Positions 32,068 through 45,746 of a stretch of 64,000 nucleotides of DNA are shown here, in pieces. Position 1 is the first letter of the stretch. Every line of letters starts with the position of its first letter. The notes beneath the pieces were generated by a model that saw only the letters and a program-made list of their open reading frames with translations, was not told the DNA's origin and made no database searches. The DNA lies in contig NZ_GG698803.1 of NCBI RefSeq assembly GCF_000161935.1, positions 206,888-270,887 of the forward strand. Reading direction: 5' to 3'. A program made the position numbers and the translations under genes. Source of the stretch: Limosilactobacillus coleohominis 101-4-CHN. Lineage in GTDB: Bacteria; Bacillota; Bacilli; Lactobacillales; Lactobacillaceae.

Positions 32068-32697
32068 GTGGCACGTAAAAGAAGACGGCGAACGAGTCCT
32101 CGTCGCAAGAAACGTTCGAGTGCATCAAAATGGCTAACGGTTGTTTTAGTCATCTTAATCGTTTTGACAGCTGGTTATGTGGGACACCATCTCTACCAGC
32201 GGCATTTGCAGCAAGAAATTATCGAAAAACAGCAACATTCTAAGCAACTCTTTATCAAAGCAATTGCTCCTGAAGCGCAAGCAATGCAGAATCAGTATCA
32301 CATTAAAGCTTCCATTACGATGGCCCAGGCGATTTTGGAATCCAATTGGGGCACGAGTAAATTAGCTAGTGATTATCACAACCTCTTTGGCATTAAGGGG
32401 ACGGGTCCCAATTCTAAATTGATGACCACCAAAGAGTATACGCATGGTAAGTGGGTTGTAATTAAGGATCGCTTTAAGGTCTACTCGAGCTGGTCTGCTT
32501 CAATTAAGGACCATACTCAATTGATGCTGAATGGGACGCAGTATAAGAAAGAAAATTATCAAAAGGTAATTGATGCAGATAACTATCGTGAGGCTGCTCA
32601 AGCATTACAGGATGCCAATTATGCGACCGATCCAGATTACGCTAGTAAGTTAATCAGTGTTATTAAAACCTATCACTTAGACAAATACGACCAATAG
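32068..32697 (+). CDS. Membrane-anchored N-acetylglucosaminidase (GH73 family)
   Basis: Peptidoglycan hydrolase, 209 residues. A very basic N-terminus (about 22 residues, RKRRRR... RRKK) is followed by one membrane anchor (WLTVVLVILIVLTAGYVG) and an extracytoplasmic GH73 domain. The putative catalytic Glu lies in SITMAQAILESNWGTS, followed by YHNLFGIKG and the YSSWSASIKDH block. No cell-wall binding repeats, unlike larger autolysins. GTG start, AAAGGAG about 10 bases upstream. Nine bases before xpt. Confidence 0.88.
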   Translation: MARKRRRRTSPRRKKRSSASKWLTVVLVILIVLTAGYVGHHLYQRHLQQEIIEKQQHSKQLFIKAIAPEAQAMQNQYHIKASITMAQAILESNWGTSKLASDYHNLFGIKGTGPNSKLMTTKEYTHGKWVVIKDRFKVYSSWSASIKDHTQLMLNGTQYKKENYQKVIDADNYREAAQALQDANYATDPDYASKLISVIKTYHLDKYDQ

Positions 32698-33276
<579 letters not shown>

Positions 33277-33294
33277 AAAAGTGAAGGTGTGGTT

Positions 33295-34443
33295 ATGAGT
33301 ACGGATGTTTTATATCAAGGCAATACCCTTGGAATTATGGAAATTGACCGAAATGGAAAGAAGTTAATTTTAGCTGCTAAGGAAGCCGGCTTAAACGTTG
33401 GGGTCTATCTTGATCATCCTGAACCAGAGATTACTAAACAAGCAGACTTTACAGTGATTGGTAATTATCGTGATAAGGATAAGCTAACTGAGTTTGGTCA
33501 AAATTGTAATGCAGTGATCTATGAAACGGCAGCTATCGACTCCATCGTTATTAAATATTTGAGTCAATATACAGCGATTCCACAGGGATTAGATCCACTA
33601 GAGATTATGCAAGACCGCTTAATGGAACGGGCCTTTTTGAACCAAATCAACGTTAATGTTGCTCCATATGTGACGGTAATTAGTTTAGATGACATTTATC
33701 AATCAATTGATTCTATTGGTTATCCGGCCGTTTTAAAACCAATTCAACGCGGCGTTGGCGAGAACTCATTAGTAATCCACAAAGAATCTGATATTGCGCG
33801 GGCTGCTGATTTTATCCAAGCGGGAACCTATTTACTTGAATCATGGATTGATCATACCGCAGAGTATGCAATTACAATGGCGATTGATGCTGATGGAAAT
33901 CACCTTTATCCATTGAGCGAGTTACAATATGGGACTGGACACCGATTACAGGCGGTTAAGTCGCCAGTGGTCGTTCCTGATGAAATGCATCAAGAAATGA
34001 AACGGATTGCTAATTCAATCGGTAACCAACTTGGTTATAAGGGAATTATTTCAGTTAATTTCTACGTAACCAGTACTGGCAATCTTTATGTGAAGGATCT
34101 GGAGCCCGGGGTTTCGACGAGTGGCAACATCTTCTCGGAAAGTACGAACGTTAGTCAGTATGATCAACAAGTACGGATCTCCGCTGGGCGGCCAGCGCAC
34201 TTCATTAAAGAAGTTCAACCTGCAATCTTTTTGATTGGGCGCCAAGCACAACTTTCGGCACTGGAACGGCAGGTATTAATTCGGGATAACTGGAAGTTTA
34301 GTTTCTTTGCCGCCAACCGTCATCAAGAGAATCCTGTGGTTGCCTACGTGTGGGCAACTGCTGAAGACGGCACGATTGATGAAATTCAAAGTCAGGTTGA
34401 TGATACCGAAGTTTGGTTTGATCAGGGAAAGGCTGCTGAATAA
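33295..34443 (+). CDS. Divergent PurK-like ATP-grasp protein
   Basis: 382 residues with the order of a carboxyaminoimidazole ribonucleotide synthase: dinucleotide-like N-terminus (TLGIMEIDRNGKKLILAAKE), QDRLMERAFL, ATP-grasp core (GYPAVLKPIQRGVGENSLVI; LLESWID), C-terminal SQYDQQVRISAGRPA. The signature that binds ribonucleotide in true PurK (NE-x-APR-x-HNSGH) is replaced by VKDLEPGVSTSGNIF, so the substrate may differ. ATG 33295 chosen over GTG 33289, because GAAGGTG is the RBS. Sits behind xpt without purE or other de novo purine genes. Confidence 0.7.
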   Translation: MSTDVLYQGNTLGIMEIDRNGKKLILAAKEAGLNVGVYLDHPEPEITKQADFTVIGNYRDKDKLTEFGQNCNAVIYETAAIDSIVIKYLSQYTAIPQGLDPLEIMQDRLMERAFLNQINVNVAPYVTVISLDDIYQSIDSIGYPAVLKPIQRGVGENSLVIHKESDIARAADFIQAGTYLLESWIDHTAEYAITMAIDADGNHLYPLSELQYGTGHRLQAVKSPVVVPDEMHQEMKRIANSIGNQLGYKGIISVNFYVTSTGNLYVKDLEPGVSTSGNIFSESTNVSQYDQQVRISAGRPAHFIKEVQPAIFLIGRQAQLSALERQVLIRDNWKFSFFAANRHQENPVVAYVWATAEDGTIDEIQSQVDDTEVWFDQGKAAE

Positions 34444-34478
34444 TTTAATCCATGTTCATCAATTGATATTGGTACCTT

Positions 34479-34527
34479 GAGGGTGATAATGAACTAATTA
34501 AATTAGTTCTATCGAACCCTCTTTTTT
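34479..34527 (+). terminator. Terminator of the xpt operon
   Basis: Long hairpin: GAGGGT (34479-34484) with ACCCTC (34516-34521), then GATA/TATC and GAACTAAT/ATTAGTTC inside, followed by six T. Confidence 0.85.
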
Positions 34528-34536
34528 AATATAACT

Positions 34537-34557
34537 CAAACTTAAGTTTGGTATAAT
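34537..34557 (+). promoter_or_regulatory. pcrA promoter -10 with abutting SOS-box-like palindrome
   Basis: TATAAT at 34552-34557 is preceded by the perfect 14-bp palindrome CAAACTTAAGTTTG (34537-34550). It fits the Gram-positive LexA box CGAACNNNNGTTCG except for one symmetric base pair in each arm. The -35 is poor. Confidence 0.55.
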
Positions 34558-34592
34558 ATTCACTGACTGATTTTAAGAGAGGATGGAATGGT

Positions 34593-38905
<4,313 letters not shown>

Positions 38906-38909
38906 GCTC

Positions 38910-40016
38910 GTGAAAGTTAAAAAATTACTGATCACTGGGTCAGTATTGCTTGCAACGTTTATACTGGCTTCTTGTGGTAAAAGTTCTAGTAAGGGTAATT
39001 ACACGACCACTGGTTCATCAAGCGGTACGTATCAAGGTGTAATTAAGGGTGGCCGTTACCGAACTAGCAAGGCCCGGGGAGTCAATACCAGTCAAAACAA
39101 CAATCAATATAATTTGAAGAGTTTTGAAAATGGCCTTACAGAGGTTTCAAAACGGGTCTTCTCGACGAAAAACTATATTTTCCAAGAAGGCCAGTATTTA
39201 AGTTCAGATACGATTGAGAGCTGGCTTGGTCGGAAGTCTAGCAGTAATCCCAATGGTTTGAATCCTAAGCAAGGGAAAAAGAGTAACCCGAACCCTGAGT
39301 ATATTCAGCAAATTGAAGAACAGGATTACATGACCGAAAGTGGTAATTCCTTAAAGCTCAAGGGAATGACGATCGGAATTGGAATCAATAGTGAATATCG
39401 CTACCAAAAGAAGACGGATGGCCCATACTACACTAAGAAGATCTCCGATTCTGAAGTTGAACAGCAGGGTAAAATTGCGGCGGCCAAGATTTTAAAGCGG
39501 CTCCGCCAGAGGAAAGCTCTAAAGAATATTCCAATTGTAATTGCTCTTTATAAACAAGCCCCTGATGATAGTTTAGTTGGTGGGACGTTCTTTGCTTACA
39601 GCAATAACAAGGGGAAGACAGTATCTAGTTGGACCAAGTTGAATTATCGGAACGCTGTTTTGCCAAAGGCTAGTGCAGAAACTAGTGAAAATTCTGGTAG
39701 TTCAACTGACAACGACAGTTTCTCCAACTTTAAGAGTCAAGTACAGAATTTCTTCCCGAACTTGAGTGGTGTTACTGCGCAGGCTCAGTATCACAATGGT
39801 AATTTGTCCGGGATGCACATCACTATTACTACGCAGTTCTACAGTCAATCGGAAATTACCAGCTTTACGCAATACATTACCCGGGCCGCTAAACGCTACT
39901 TGCCACATGGGATTCCTATCGATATTAAGATTCAATCAGATTCCGAAATGCAGGCTGTGGTTTACCGGAATTCCGGCTCTGATAATTTCCAATCACATGT
40001 CTTTAACTCATATTAA
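38910..40016 (+). CDS. camS: CamS-family lipoprotein
   Basis: Exported lipoprotein of 368 residues. The signal peptide MKVKKLLITGSVLLATFILA ends in lipobox LASC with Cys22 as the lipid-bearing residue. The mature part starts with a Ser/Gly/Thr-rich linker and continues as the CamS fold (GNSLKLKGMTIGIGINSEY; PIVIALYKQAPDDSLVGGTF). In enterococci and staphylococci the signal peptide of CamS releases pheromone cAM373. The heptapeptide just before the cysteine here (residues 15-21, ATFILAS) is nearly identical. GTG start with AAGGAGGA. Biological role of the mature protein is unknown. Confidence 0.92.
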   Translation: MKVKKLLITGSVLLATFILASCGKSSSKGNYTTTGSSSGTYQGVIKGGRYRTSKARGVNTSQNNNQYNLKSFENGLTEVSKRVFSTKNYIFQEGQYLSSDTIESWLGRKSSSNPNGLNPKQGKKSNPNPEYIQQIEEQDYMTESGNSLKLKGMTIGIGINSEYRYQKKTDGPYYTKKISDSEVEQQGKIAAAKILKRLRQRKALKNIPIVIALYKQAPDDSLVGGTFFAYSNNKGKTVSSWTKLNYRNAVLPKASAETSENSGSSTDNDSFSNFKSQVQNFFPNLSGVTAQAQYHNGNLSGMHITITTQFYSQSEITSFTQYITRAAKRYLPHGIPIDIKIQSDSEMQAVVYRNSGSDNFQSHVFNSY

Positions 40017-40024
40017 TTTTTCAC

Positions 40025-40051
40025 AAAGGCTGGAGAGCATTCCGGCCTTTT
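40025..40051 (+). terminator. Terminator of pcrA-ligA-camS
   Basis: AAAGGCTGGA (40025-40034) pairs with TCCGGCCTTT (40041-40050), one G-T wobble, then a short T run. Confidence 0.7.
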
Positions 40052-40095
40052 GATCGTAAAAAGCGCTTTGAAGAGCGGTAAAAGGCCCGGGCTTG

Positions 40096-40104
40096 TGATA
40101 AAAT
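40096..40104 (+). promoter_or_regulatory. Extended -10 promoter candidate for gatCAB
   Basis: TGA-TAAAAT at 40096-40104, directly after the camS terminator and 45 bases before gatC; no clear -35. Confidence 0.5.
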
Positions 40105-40148
40105 AGTTTCGTGTAATATTTTTGAAGGAATGGAAAGAGGTTAAGAGA

Positions 40149-40460
40149 ATGGCTGAAAAAATCGATCGGCAAGAAGTAAAGCACGTCGCTGACCTCGCCA
40201 AATTATCATTTGATGATGCGGCATTAGATAAGATTACTCCGCAGTTGGAAGAAATTATCGATCTTTTTACTGACTTGCAAAAGGTTGATACGGACGGTGT
40301 TGAACCAATGTATACACCAACAACCGAACATAATGTAATGCGTGAAGACAAGGGAGTGCAGAGTGGTCAACGAGATGAACTGTTGGCAAATGCACCTGAA
40401 ACGCATGATGGCTTAATTAAGGTTCCAGCAATTATTGACGAAAGTGAGGATGGCGAATAA
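40149..40460 (+). CDS. gatC: Asp/Glu-tRNA amidotransferase subunit C
   Basis: Small subunit of the GatCAB amidotransferase that makes Gln-tRNA(Gln) and Asn-tRNA(Asn) from misacylated precursors; 103 residues. [14 protein letters not shown] start and the DGVEPMYTP loop are typical. ATG 40149 chosen over the upstream in-frame GTG/ATG region because of AAAGAGGTTAAGAG spacing and family length. Stop overlaps gatA ATG (TAATG). Confidence 0.95.
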   Translation: MAEKIDRQEVKHVADLAKLSFDDAALDKITPQLEEIIDLFTDLQKVDTDGVEPMYTPTTEHNVMREDKGVQSGQRDELLANAPETHDGLIKVPAIIDESEDGE

Positions 40461-41932
40461 TGAATTTTAATGAAACCAACATTACGGATCTTCACAATCA
40501 ATTAGTTAATGGTGAAGTGAGTGCCACAGAGTTAACTAAGGAATCTTTCAAGCAAATTAAAAACACCGAAGATGATGTTCAGGCATTTCTGACGTTGAAT
40601 GAAGAGGCGGCACTGAAACAAGCGGCTGCTTTAGATCAATCTGGTATTCAGGATGATCAAATTCTGGCGGGAATTCCGTTTGCAACCAAGGATATGATCA
40701 GCACTAAAGGACTTCGCACAACTGCTGCTTCCAAGATTTTGAAGGACTTTAAGCCTATCTACAACGCTACAGTGATTGAAAATCTAAACCATGCTGGTTC
40801 CATCAACGTTGGTAAGACGAACCTTGATGAATTTGCGATGGGTTCTTCAACAGAAAACTCTGGTTTTAAGCCAACTAAGAATCCATGGGATCTGACGCGG
40901 GTTCCTGGGGGCTCTTCTGGTGGTTCCGCAGCTGCAGTGGCTGCAGGAGATGTTTTAGCCGCATTAGGGACCGATACTGGTGGATCAATTCGGCAACCAG
41001 CTTCCTTTAATGGCATTGTCGGAATGAAGCCAACTTATGGTCGGGTTTCTCGGTGGGGAGTCATTGCCTTTGCTTCTAGTTTTGATCAAGTTGGTTGGTT
41101 AACTAAGAATGTTAAAGACAATGCTCTTTTGATGGAAGCAATCAGTGGTGTTGACCATCATGATATGACCTCTGCTAACCGACCGGTACCACACTGGGCA
41201 GCTAATTTGGATCAAGCAAGCGTAAAGGGCTTAAAGATCGCCGTTCCCGAAGAATACGTGAGCGATGCAATTGATGAAGATGTGCGTGAAGTAGTTCAGG
41301 CAGCACTGAAACATTATGAATCATTAGGGGCCACGATTGATACCGTCTCATTGCCACATACGAAGTACGGTGTTTCTGCATATTACATTTTGGCTTCCTC
41401 TGAAGCATCCTCAAACTTGCAGCGGTATGATGGAATTCGTTATGGCTTCCGTGCCGATGATTTTAAGAATCTGGAAGATGTATATGTACGAACCCGGACT
41501 GAGGGATTTGGTGAAGAAGTTAAGCGGCGGATTATGTTGGGAACGTTCTCCCTTTCTGCTGGTTTTTACGATGCTTACTTCAATAAAGCAGCTAAAGTAC
41601 GGCGTTTGATTGCGGATGACTTCAACAAGGTCTTTGAGGACTATGATGTCATTATGGGGGCAACGGATGCTTCGACTGCCTTTCCATTTGGCGATAAGAT
41701 TACCGATCCTACGAAGATGTACATGAATGATGTGTTAACCATTCCTGTCAACATGGCGGGATTACCAGCAATGTCATTGCCAGCTGGTTTCTCCAAGAAG
41801 GATGGTATGCCTGTTGGGCTGCAAATTATCGGGAAACCATTTGATGAACAAACGATTTACGATGCAGCATACGCATTTGAACAAACCACTGATTTTCACA
41901 AAAAGAATGCTAAGTTAGGGGGTCAAGACTAA
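40460..41932 (+). CDS. gatA: Asp/Glu-tRNA amidotransferase subunit A
   Basis: Amidase subunit producing ammonia from glutamine; 490 residues. Catalytic triad: Lys in ATKDMI, cis-Ser in [14 protein letters not shown], nucleophile Ser in [12 protein letters not shown]. Translationally coupled to gatC and followed 2 bases later by gatB. Confidence 0.97.
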   Translation: MNFNETNITDLHNQLVNGEVSATELTKESFKQIKNTEDDVQAFLTLNEEAALKQAAALDQSGIQDDQILAGIPFATKDMISTKGLRTTAASKILKDFKPIYNATVIENLNHAGSINVGKTNLDEFAMGSSTENSGFKPTKNPWDLTRVPGGSSGGSAAAVAAGDVLAALGTDTGGSIRQPASFNGIVGMKPTYGRVSRWGVIAFASSFDQVGWLTKNVKDNALLMEAISGVDHHDMTSANRPVPHWAANLDQASVKGLKIAVPEEYVSDAIDEDVREVVQAALKHYESLGATIDTVSLPHTKYGVSAYYILASSEASSNLQRYDGIRYGFRADDFKNLEDVYVRTRTEGFGEEVKRRIMLGTFSLSAGFYDAYFNKAAKVRRLIADDFNKVFEDYDVIMGATDASTAFPFGDKITDPTKMYMNDVLTIPVNMAGLPAMSLPAGFSKKDGMPVGLQIIGKPFDEQTIYDAAYAFEQTTDFHKKNAKLGGQD

Positions 41933-41933
41933 G

Positions 41934-43358
41934 ATGAATTTTCAAACAACCATTGGTCTTGAAGTCCACGTTGAATTAAAGACTAACTCCAAAATTTATA
42001 GTCCTTCCCCAGTTCAATATGGGGTGGAACCAAACCTCAATACTAATGTGATTGACTGGGCCTATCCAGGAACCTTGCCAACCCTAAATAAAGGGGTTGT
42101 TAGAGATGGGATCATGGCAGGATTAGCATTGCACGCTAATATTACCAAGCACATGCACTTTGACCGGAAAAACTATTTCTATCCAGATAACCCAAAGGCT
42201 TACCAGGTTACTCAATCCGATACGCCGATTGCAACGGATGGTTGGGTTGAAATTGAAGTCAACGGCAAGAAAAAGAAGATCGGGATTGCCGAAATGCACA
42301 TTGAAGAAGATGCCGGAAAGAACACGCACACTGGGCAATATTCTTATGTCGACTTAAATCGGCAGGGAACGCCATTGATTGAAATTGTTTCTAAGCCGGA
42401 CATTGCTTCAGCAGATGAAGCAGTTGCTTATTTGGAAGCACTGCGTCAGCGAATTCAATTTACTGGGATCTCTGACGTGAAGATGGAAGAAGGGTCCATG
42501 CGGGTGGACACCAACATTTCTATCCGGCCATTTGGTTCTGATCAATTTGGTACTAAGACGGAAATGAAGAACATCAACTCCTTCAACTACGTTAAGAATG
42601 CGCTTGAATTTGAAGAGAAGCGGCACCAACAAGTTATCTTATCTGGTGGTACGATTGCCCAAGAAACCCGGCGGTATGATGAAGCCACTAAGGAAACCGT
42701 CTCAATGCGAAGCAAGGAAGGAAGCGAAGATTATCGCTACTTCCCTGAACCTGATATTCCACCATTGGACGTTTCCGATGAATGGATTAATGAGATTAAG
42801 GGTGAAATGCCAGAAATGCCAGGTGAACGGCGGAAACGTTACACTAATGATTTAGGGCTTTCTGACTATGACGCAATGGTCTTAACCCAAACTAAGGAAA
42901 TGTCTGACTTCTTCGACGAAGCGGTTAAGGATGGGGCAGATCCAAAGCGGGTTGCTAACTACTTGATGAATGACGTTAATAGCTATCTGAACGATGAACA
43001 AGTGGATCTTCAAGATACGAAGTTAACACCAGCTAACTTAGCGGGAATGGTTAAGTTAATTACGGATGGTACGATTTCATCGAAGATGGCTAAGAAGGTC
43101 TTTAAGGGAATTATTGCTGGTGAAGAACCTGCTGCCTATGCCAAGGCGCATGGTTTGGTTCAATTATCTGATCCTAAGGAATTGCAACCAATCATTGATG
43201 ATATTTTGGCAAATAACCAACAATCAATTGAAGACTTTAAGAATGGTAAGGATCGGGCAGTTGGCTACTTAGTCGGTCAAATTATGAAGCAGACCCGTGG
43301 TAAGGCAAACCCACAAGTGGTTAACCAACTGTTAATGAAGTCATTGAATGCACAATAA
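41934..43358 (+). CDS. gatB: Asp/Glu-tRNA amidotransferase subunit B
   Basis: Kinase/transamidase subunit that phosphorylates and amidates the mischarged residue; 474 residues. [13 protein letters not shown] start, [27 protein letters not shown], and a C-terminal tail-body tRNA-binding domain (YqeY-like). Directly after gatA; RBS inside its end. Confidence 0.97.
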   Translation: MNFQTTIGLEVHVELKTNSKIYSPSPVQYGVEPNLNTNVIDWAYPGTLPTLNKGVVRDGIMAGLALHANITKHMHFDRKNYFYPDNPKAYQVTQSDTPIATDGWVEIEVNGKKKKIGIAEMHIEEDAGKNTHTGQYSYVDLNRQGTPLIEIVSKPDIASADEAVAYLEALRQRIQFTGISDVKMEEGSMRVDTNISIRPFGSDQFGTKTEMKNINSFNYVKNALEFEEKRHQQVILSGGTIAQETRRYDEATKETVSMRSKEGSEDYRYFPEPDIPPLDVSDEWINEIKGEMPEMPGERRKRYTNDLGLSDYDAMVLTQTKEMSDFFDEAVKDGADPKRVANYLMNDVNSYLNDEQVDLQDTKLTPANLAGMVKLITDGTISSKMAKKVFKGIIAGEEPAAYAKAHGLVQLSDPKELQPIIDDILANNQQSIEDFKNGKDRAVGYLVGQIMKQTRGKANPQVVNQLLMKSLNAQ

Positions 43359-43372
43359 TCAGGAGGTCAGCA

Positions 43373-44380
43373 ATGCGGAAACGAGCACGGATTATTTATA
43401 ACCCAGTCGCTGGTCGTGAAGCGATGCATGATGATCTGGCTGACATCCTGGCAATTTATGAACTGGCAGGGTATGAAACGAGTGCCTTTGCGACTACACC
43501 GGAACCAAATTCCGCCAAAAACGAAGCAGCGCGGGCGGCCCAAGAGGGCTTTGACCTAATCATTGCTGCGGGTGGTGACGGAACGTTGAATGAAGTAATC
43601 AATGGGATTGCCGGTTTAGATCAACGACCACGCCTAGCAATTATTCCTGCCGGAACCACGAATGACTATGCGCGGGCCCTGCACGTTCCACGAGAAGATC
43701 CAGTTGCCGCTGCTAAGCTAATTTTAAATCCCCAGAATCATTTTAAGATTGACTTGGGAAAAGCGGGCGATAACTACTTCATGAACATTGCGGCGGGTGG
43801 AACATTGACCGAATTAACTTACGATGTTTCCAGCCAAATGAAGTCTCTCTTCGGCTATCTAGCTTACTTTGCCAAAGGGGCTGAAATGCTACCCCAGGTA
43901 AAGCCGGTTAATATGAACATTAAATATGATGGTCATGAATTCGATGGGATGGCTTCGACGGTGTTCTTAGCGCTAACTAACTCAGTTGGTGGTTTTGAGC
44001 AAATCGTTCCAGACGCGGCCTTGGATGACGGAATGTTTTCCTTGATTATCGTGAAGGATAGCAATATGGTCGGCCTAATGCAATTGATGGCAAAGACCCT
44101 CAAGGGAACCCATATTGGTGATCCACGAGTAATTTATGTGAAGGCCAAGGATGTCGAAATTACACCGGTTGAACAAAATGAACGGTTGATGATTAACCTT
44201 GATGGTGAGTATGGTGGGGACGCACCAATGCACTTTCAAGCATTACGTCAGCACCTGGATATTGTTGCCGATGTTGATGCGATTCCTAATCAAGCCATTT
44301 CAACGTTGACGCCAGATATGAAAAAGGCGGAAGATGATTTTGTTCGCGGTGTCGATCAAATTAAACAGAACGATAAATAA
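43373..44380 (+). CDS. dagK: Diacylglycerol kinase, DgkB type
   Basis: Soluble lipid kinase that returns diacylglycerol from lipoteichoic acid synthesis to phosphatidic acid; 335 residues. Motifs: YNPVAGRE, AAGGDGTLNEVINGI (ATP-binding GGDGT), PAGTTNDYARAL, and C-terminal INLDGEYGG. RBS AGGAGG, 14 bases after gatB. The same gatB-dagK-rlmD neighbourhood is common in Bacilli. Closed by a terminator. Confidence 0.93.
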   Translation: MRKRARIIYNPVAGREAMHDDLADILAIYELAGYETSAFATTPEPNSAKNEAARAAQEGFDLIIAAGGDGTLNEVINGIAGLDQRPRLAIIPAGTTNDYARALHVPREDPVAAAKLILNPQNHFKIDLGKAGDNYFMNIAAGGTLTELTYDVSSQMKSLFGYLAYFAKGAEMLPQVKPVNMNIKYDGHEFDGMASTVFLALTNSVGGFEQIVPDAALDDGMFSLIIVKDSNMVGLMQLMAKTLKGTHIGDPRVIYVKAKDVEITPVEQNERLMINLDGEYGGDAPMHFQALRQHLDIVADVDAIPNQAISTLTPDMKKAEDDFVRGVDQIKQNDK

Positions 44381-44392
44381 TTGATGGTAGTC

Positions 44393-44428
44393 AAAAAACG
44401 ACTTCAGGAGATCCTGAAGTCGTTTTCT
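44393..44428. terminator. Bidirectional terminator between convergent dagK and the NAD(P)-binding protein gene
   Basis: AAAACGACTTCAGGA (44395-44409) pairs with TCCTGAAGTCGTTTT (44412-44426). The arms end in T on the plus side and A on the left, so it works on both strands. Confidence 0.9.
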
Positions 44429-44444
44429 TATCTCGTGGAATCAT

Positions 44445-45086
44445 TTAAATTTGCTGGATTGCTTCTGCAATTGGGGTGTCACCAGCCCGCATCATAATGA
44501 CTTTTTTAATGGTGTTCGGTGCATTTAAGACATCAGCGAGGACTTGCGCCACGTCTGCAATAGAATTGGTGGTATCTTGACCTTCGCCAAACGTAACTTT
44601 ACCAGTTGCGGGCGTTTCCGTGAGTAAAGCCGGTTGGATAATGGTGTAATCTAAGTCGGTACTGCTTACCAGATAATCATCCGCAAAGAATTTTGCGATG
44701 TTGTAATCGGTAATTGCGGCTAAGGCTGGATAATCTTGCCACTTTTCAGGTTGGAGCGCGTACATCGAACTCAGCATGATGTAGCGTTTGATGCCAACTT
44801 GATCAGCTGCCTGAATCGTTTTAACTGCACCCATGGCGTCCGTTTGCAGTAGATCTTGACCCCGTGATCCAGCCACAAAATAAATGGCATTAGCACCATT
44901 GAATTGCTTGGCAATTTCTGAAACATCACTGTGCAGGTCTAGTTTGAAGGCCGTAACATGGTCATTTTGCCAGACTTTCTCGGGATGACGAGCACCGGCG
45001 ATGACGTCATGCCCTGCATTAACAAGATCTTTAATTAAGTCAGTTGCAACCCGGCCTGATCCGCCAACAACAAAAATTTTACTCAT
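44445..45086 (-). CDS. NAD(P)-binding atypical short-chain dehydrogenase (SDR_a5 type)
   Basis: 213 residues. Rossmann motif VVGGSGRVATDLI at the N-terminus, NAIYFVAGSRGQDLL and YIMLSSMYALQPE in the middle, a YTIIQPALLTE block near the end. It lacks the classical YxxxK at its usual place, as in the NmrA/SDR_a5 group of quinone- or stress-related proteins. RBS TGGAGGTGAC. An inverted repeat (45122-45140) overlaps its promoter region, so it is probably controlled by a repressor encoded elsewhere. Substrate unknown. Confidence 0.82.
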   Translation of the reverse strand: MSKIFVVGGSGRVATDLIKDLVNAGHDVIAGARHPEKVWQNDHVTAFKLDLHSDVSEIAKQFNGANAIYFVAGSRGQDLLQTDAMGAVKTIQAADQVGIKRYIMLSSMYALQPEKWQDYPALAAITDYNIAKFFADDYLVSSTDLDYTIIQPALLTETPATGKVTFGEGQDTTNSIADVAQVLADVLNAPNTIKKVIMMRAGDTPIAEAIQQI

Positions 45087-45121
45087 CAGATTGTCACCTC
45101 CAAAGATTGTATCTTTATTAT

Positions 45122-45140
45122 AACTTACAATTAGTAAGTT
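45122..45140. promoter_or_regulatory. Operator-like inverted repeat before the SDR_a5 gene
   Basis: AACTTAC-aatta-GTAAGTT: 7-bp perfect arms (45122-45128 and 45134-45140). It lies next to the minus-strand TATAAT (RC of about 45118-45123). The arms resemble operators of HxlR-type redox/quinone sensors; the link is inference. Confidence 0.5.
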
Positions 45141-45156
45141 TGAAAGTAAACCAAAT

Positions 45157-45183
45157 AAAAAGGCTGGGGAGCACTTCCCAACC
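45157..45183 (-). terminator. Terminator of the glsB-like remnant (minus strand)
   Basis: On the minus strand GGTTGGG (45183-45177) pairs with CCCAGCC (45168-45162) with one G-T wobble, then five T. Confidence 0.65.
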
Positions 45184-45193
45184 TGATCATTAT

Positions 45194-45448
45194 TTAAGCA
45201 GGATCTTTCTTAACCCCGAAAATGAGCGAGACAATTAATACTAGGATGATGGCTCCCACTAATGACGGGATAATTGCCATACCAGCGAGGCTTGGTCCCC
45301 ATGATCATAATAATGCTTGACCCAGGGAGGAGCCAACTAATCCTGCAATGATGTTAGCGATCCAGCCCATGGAGCCACCCCGTTTAGTAATTGCTCCCGC
45401 AACTAATCCGATTAAACCACCTACGATTAATACCCAAATCCAGTACAT
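45194..45448 (-). pseudogene. GlsB/YeaQ/YmgE-family stress membrane protein, interrupted by a stop codon
   Basis: An 84-codon frame beginning MYWIWVLIVGGLIGLVAGAI and ending FGVKKDPA, with the GlsB/YeaQ features: three hydrophobic segments, Gly-rich turns, and KRGGSMGWIANIIAGLVGS in the middle. Codon 48 (45305-45307) is TGA inside QALL-stop-SWGPSLAGM, where relatives have a sense codon, possibly Gly. Everything else is intact, including RBS AGGTGA and a downstream terminator. So the lesion is recent, or a sequencing error. Only a 47-residue peptide would be made. Confidence 0.8.
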
Positions 45449-45474
45449 ATTTTCACCTATGGTCTTTCTTTGCC

Positions 45475-45497
45475 ATGAATCAAAAATGATGATTCAT
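45475..45497. promoter_or_regulatory. Inverted repeat upstream of the glsB-like remnant
   Basis: ATGAATCA (45475-45482) and TGATTCAT (45490-45497), 8-bp perfect arms with a 7-base spacer, 27 bases before the start codon on the minus strand. Could be an operator or a leader hairpin. The rest of 45498-45700 shows nothing but AT-rich DNA. Confidence 0.4.
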
Positions 45498-45701
45498 TGA
45501 GTGAATACGATATTGCAGGGTTTGACCATGATAACGAGTTCCTCAGAAATATGTGGTTATTTAGTATCTTAATCATACCTGAATGTTTTATAAAAAGATA
45601 TATTTACGAAACCGTCTTATGAAAAACATAATATAAAATAACTTTTCCTTAAATCGGGGCGAAATGCTTTTTGAAAATGTCGGTATCTGCTACACGAGCT
45701 T

Positions 45702-45710
45702 TGTTATAAT
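45702..45710 (+). promoter_or_regulatory. Extended -10 promoter of rlmD
   Basis: TGT-TATAAT at 45702-45710; the -35 region is not recognisable. 37 bases before the rlmD start. Confidence 0.55.
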
Positions 45711-45746
45711 GAAAACATTACAAACGTTAATAATGGAGGAAGAACT

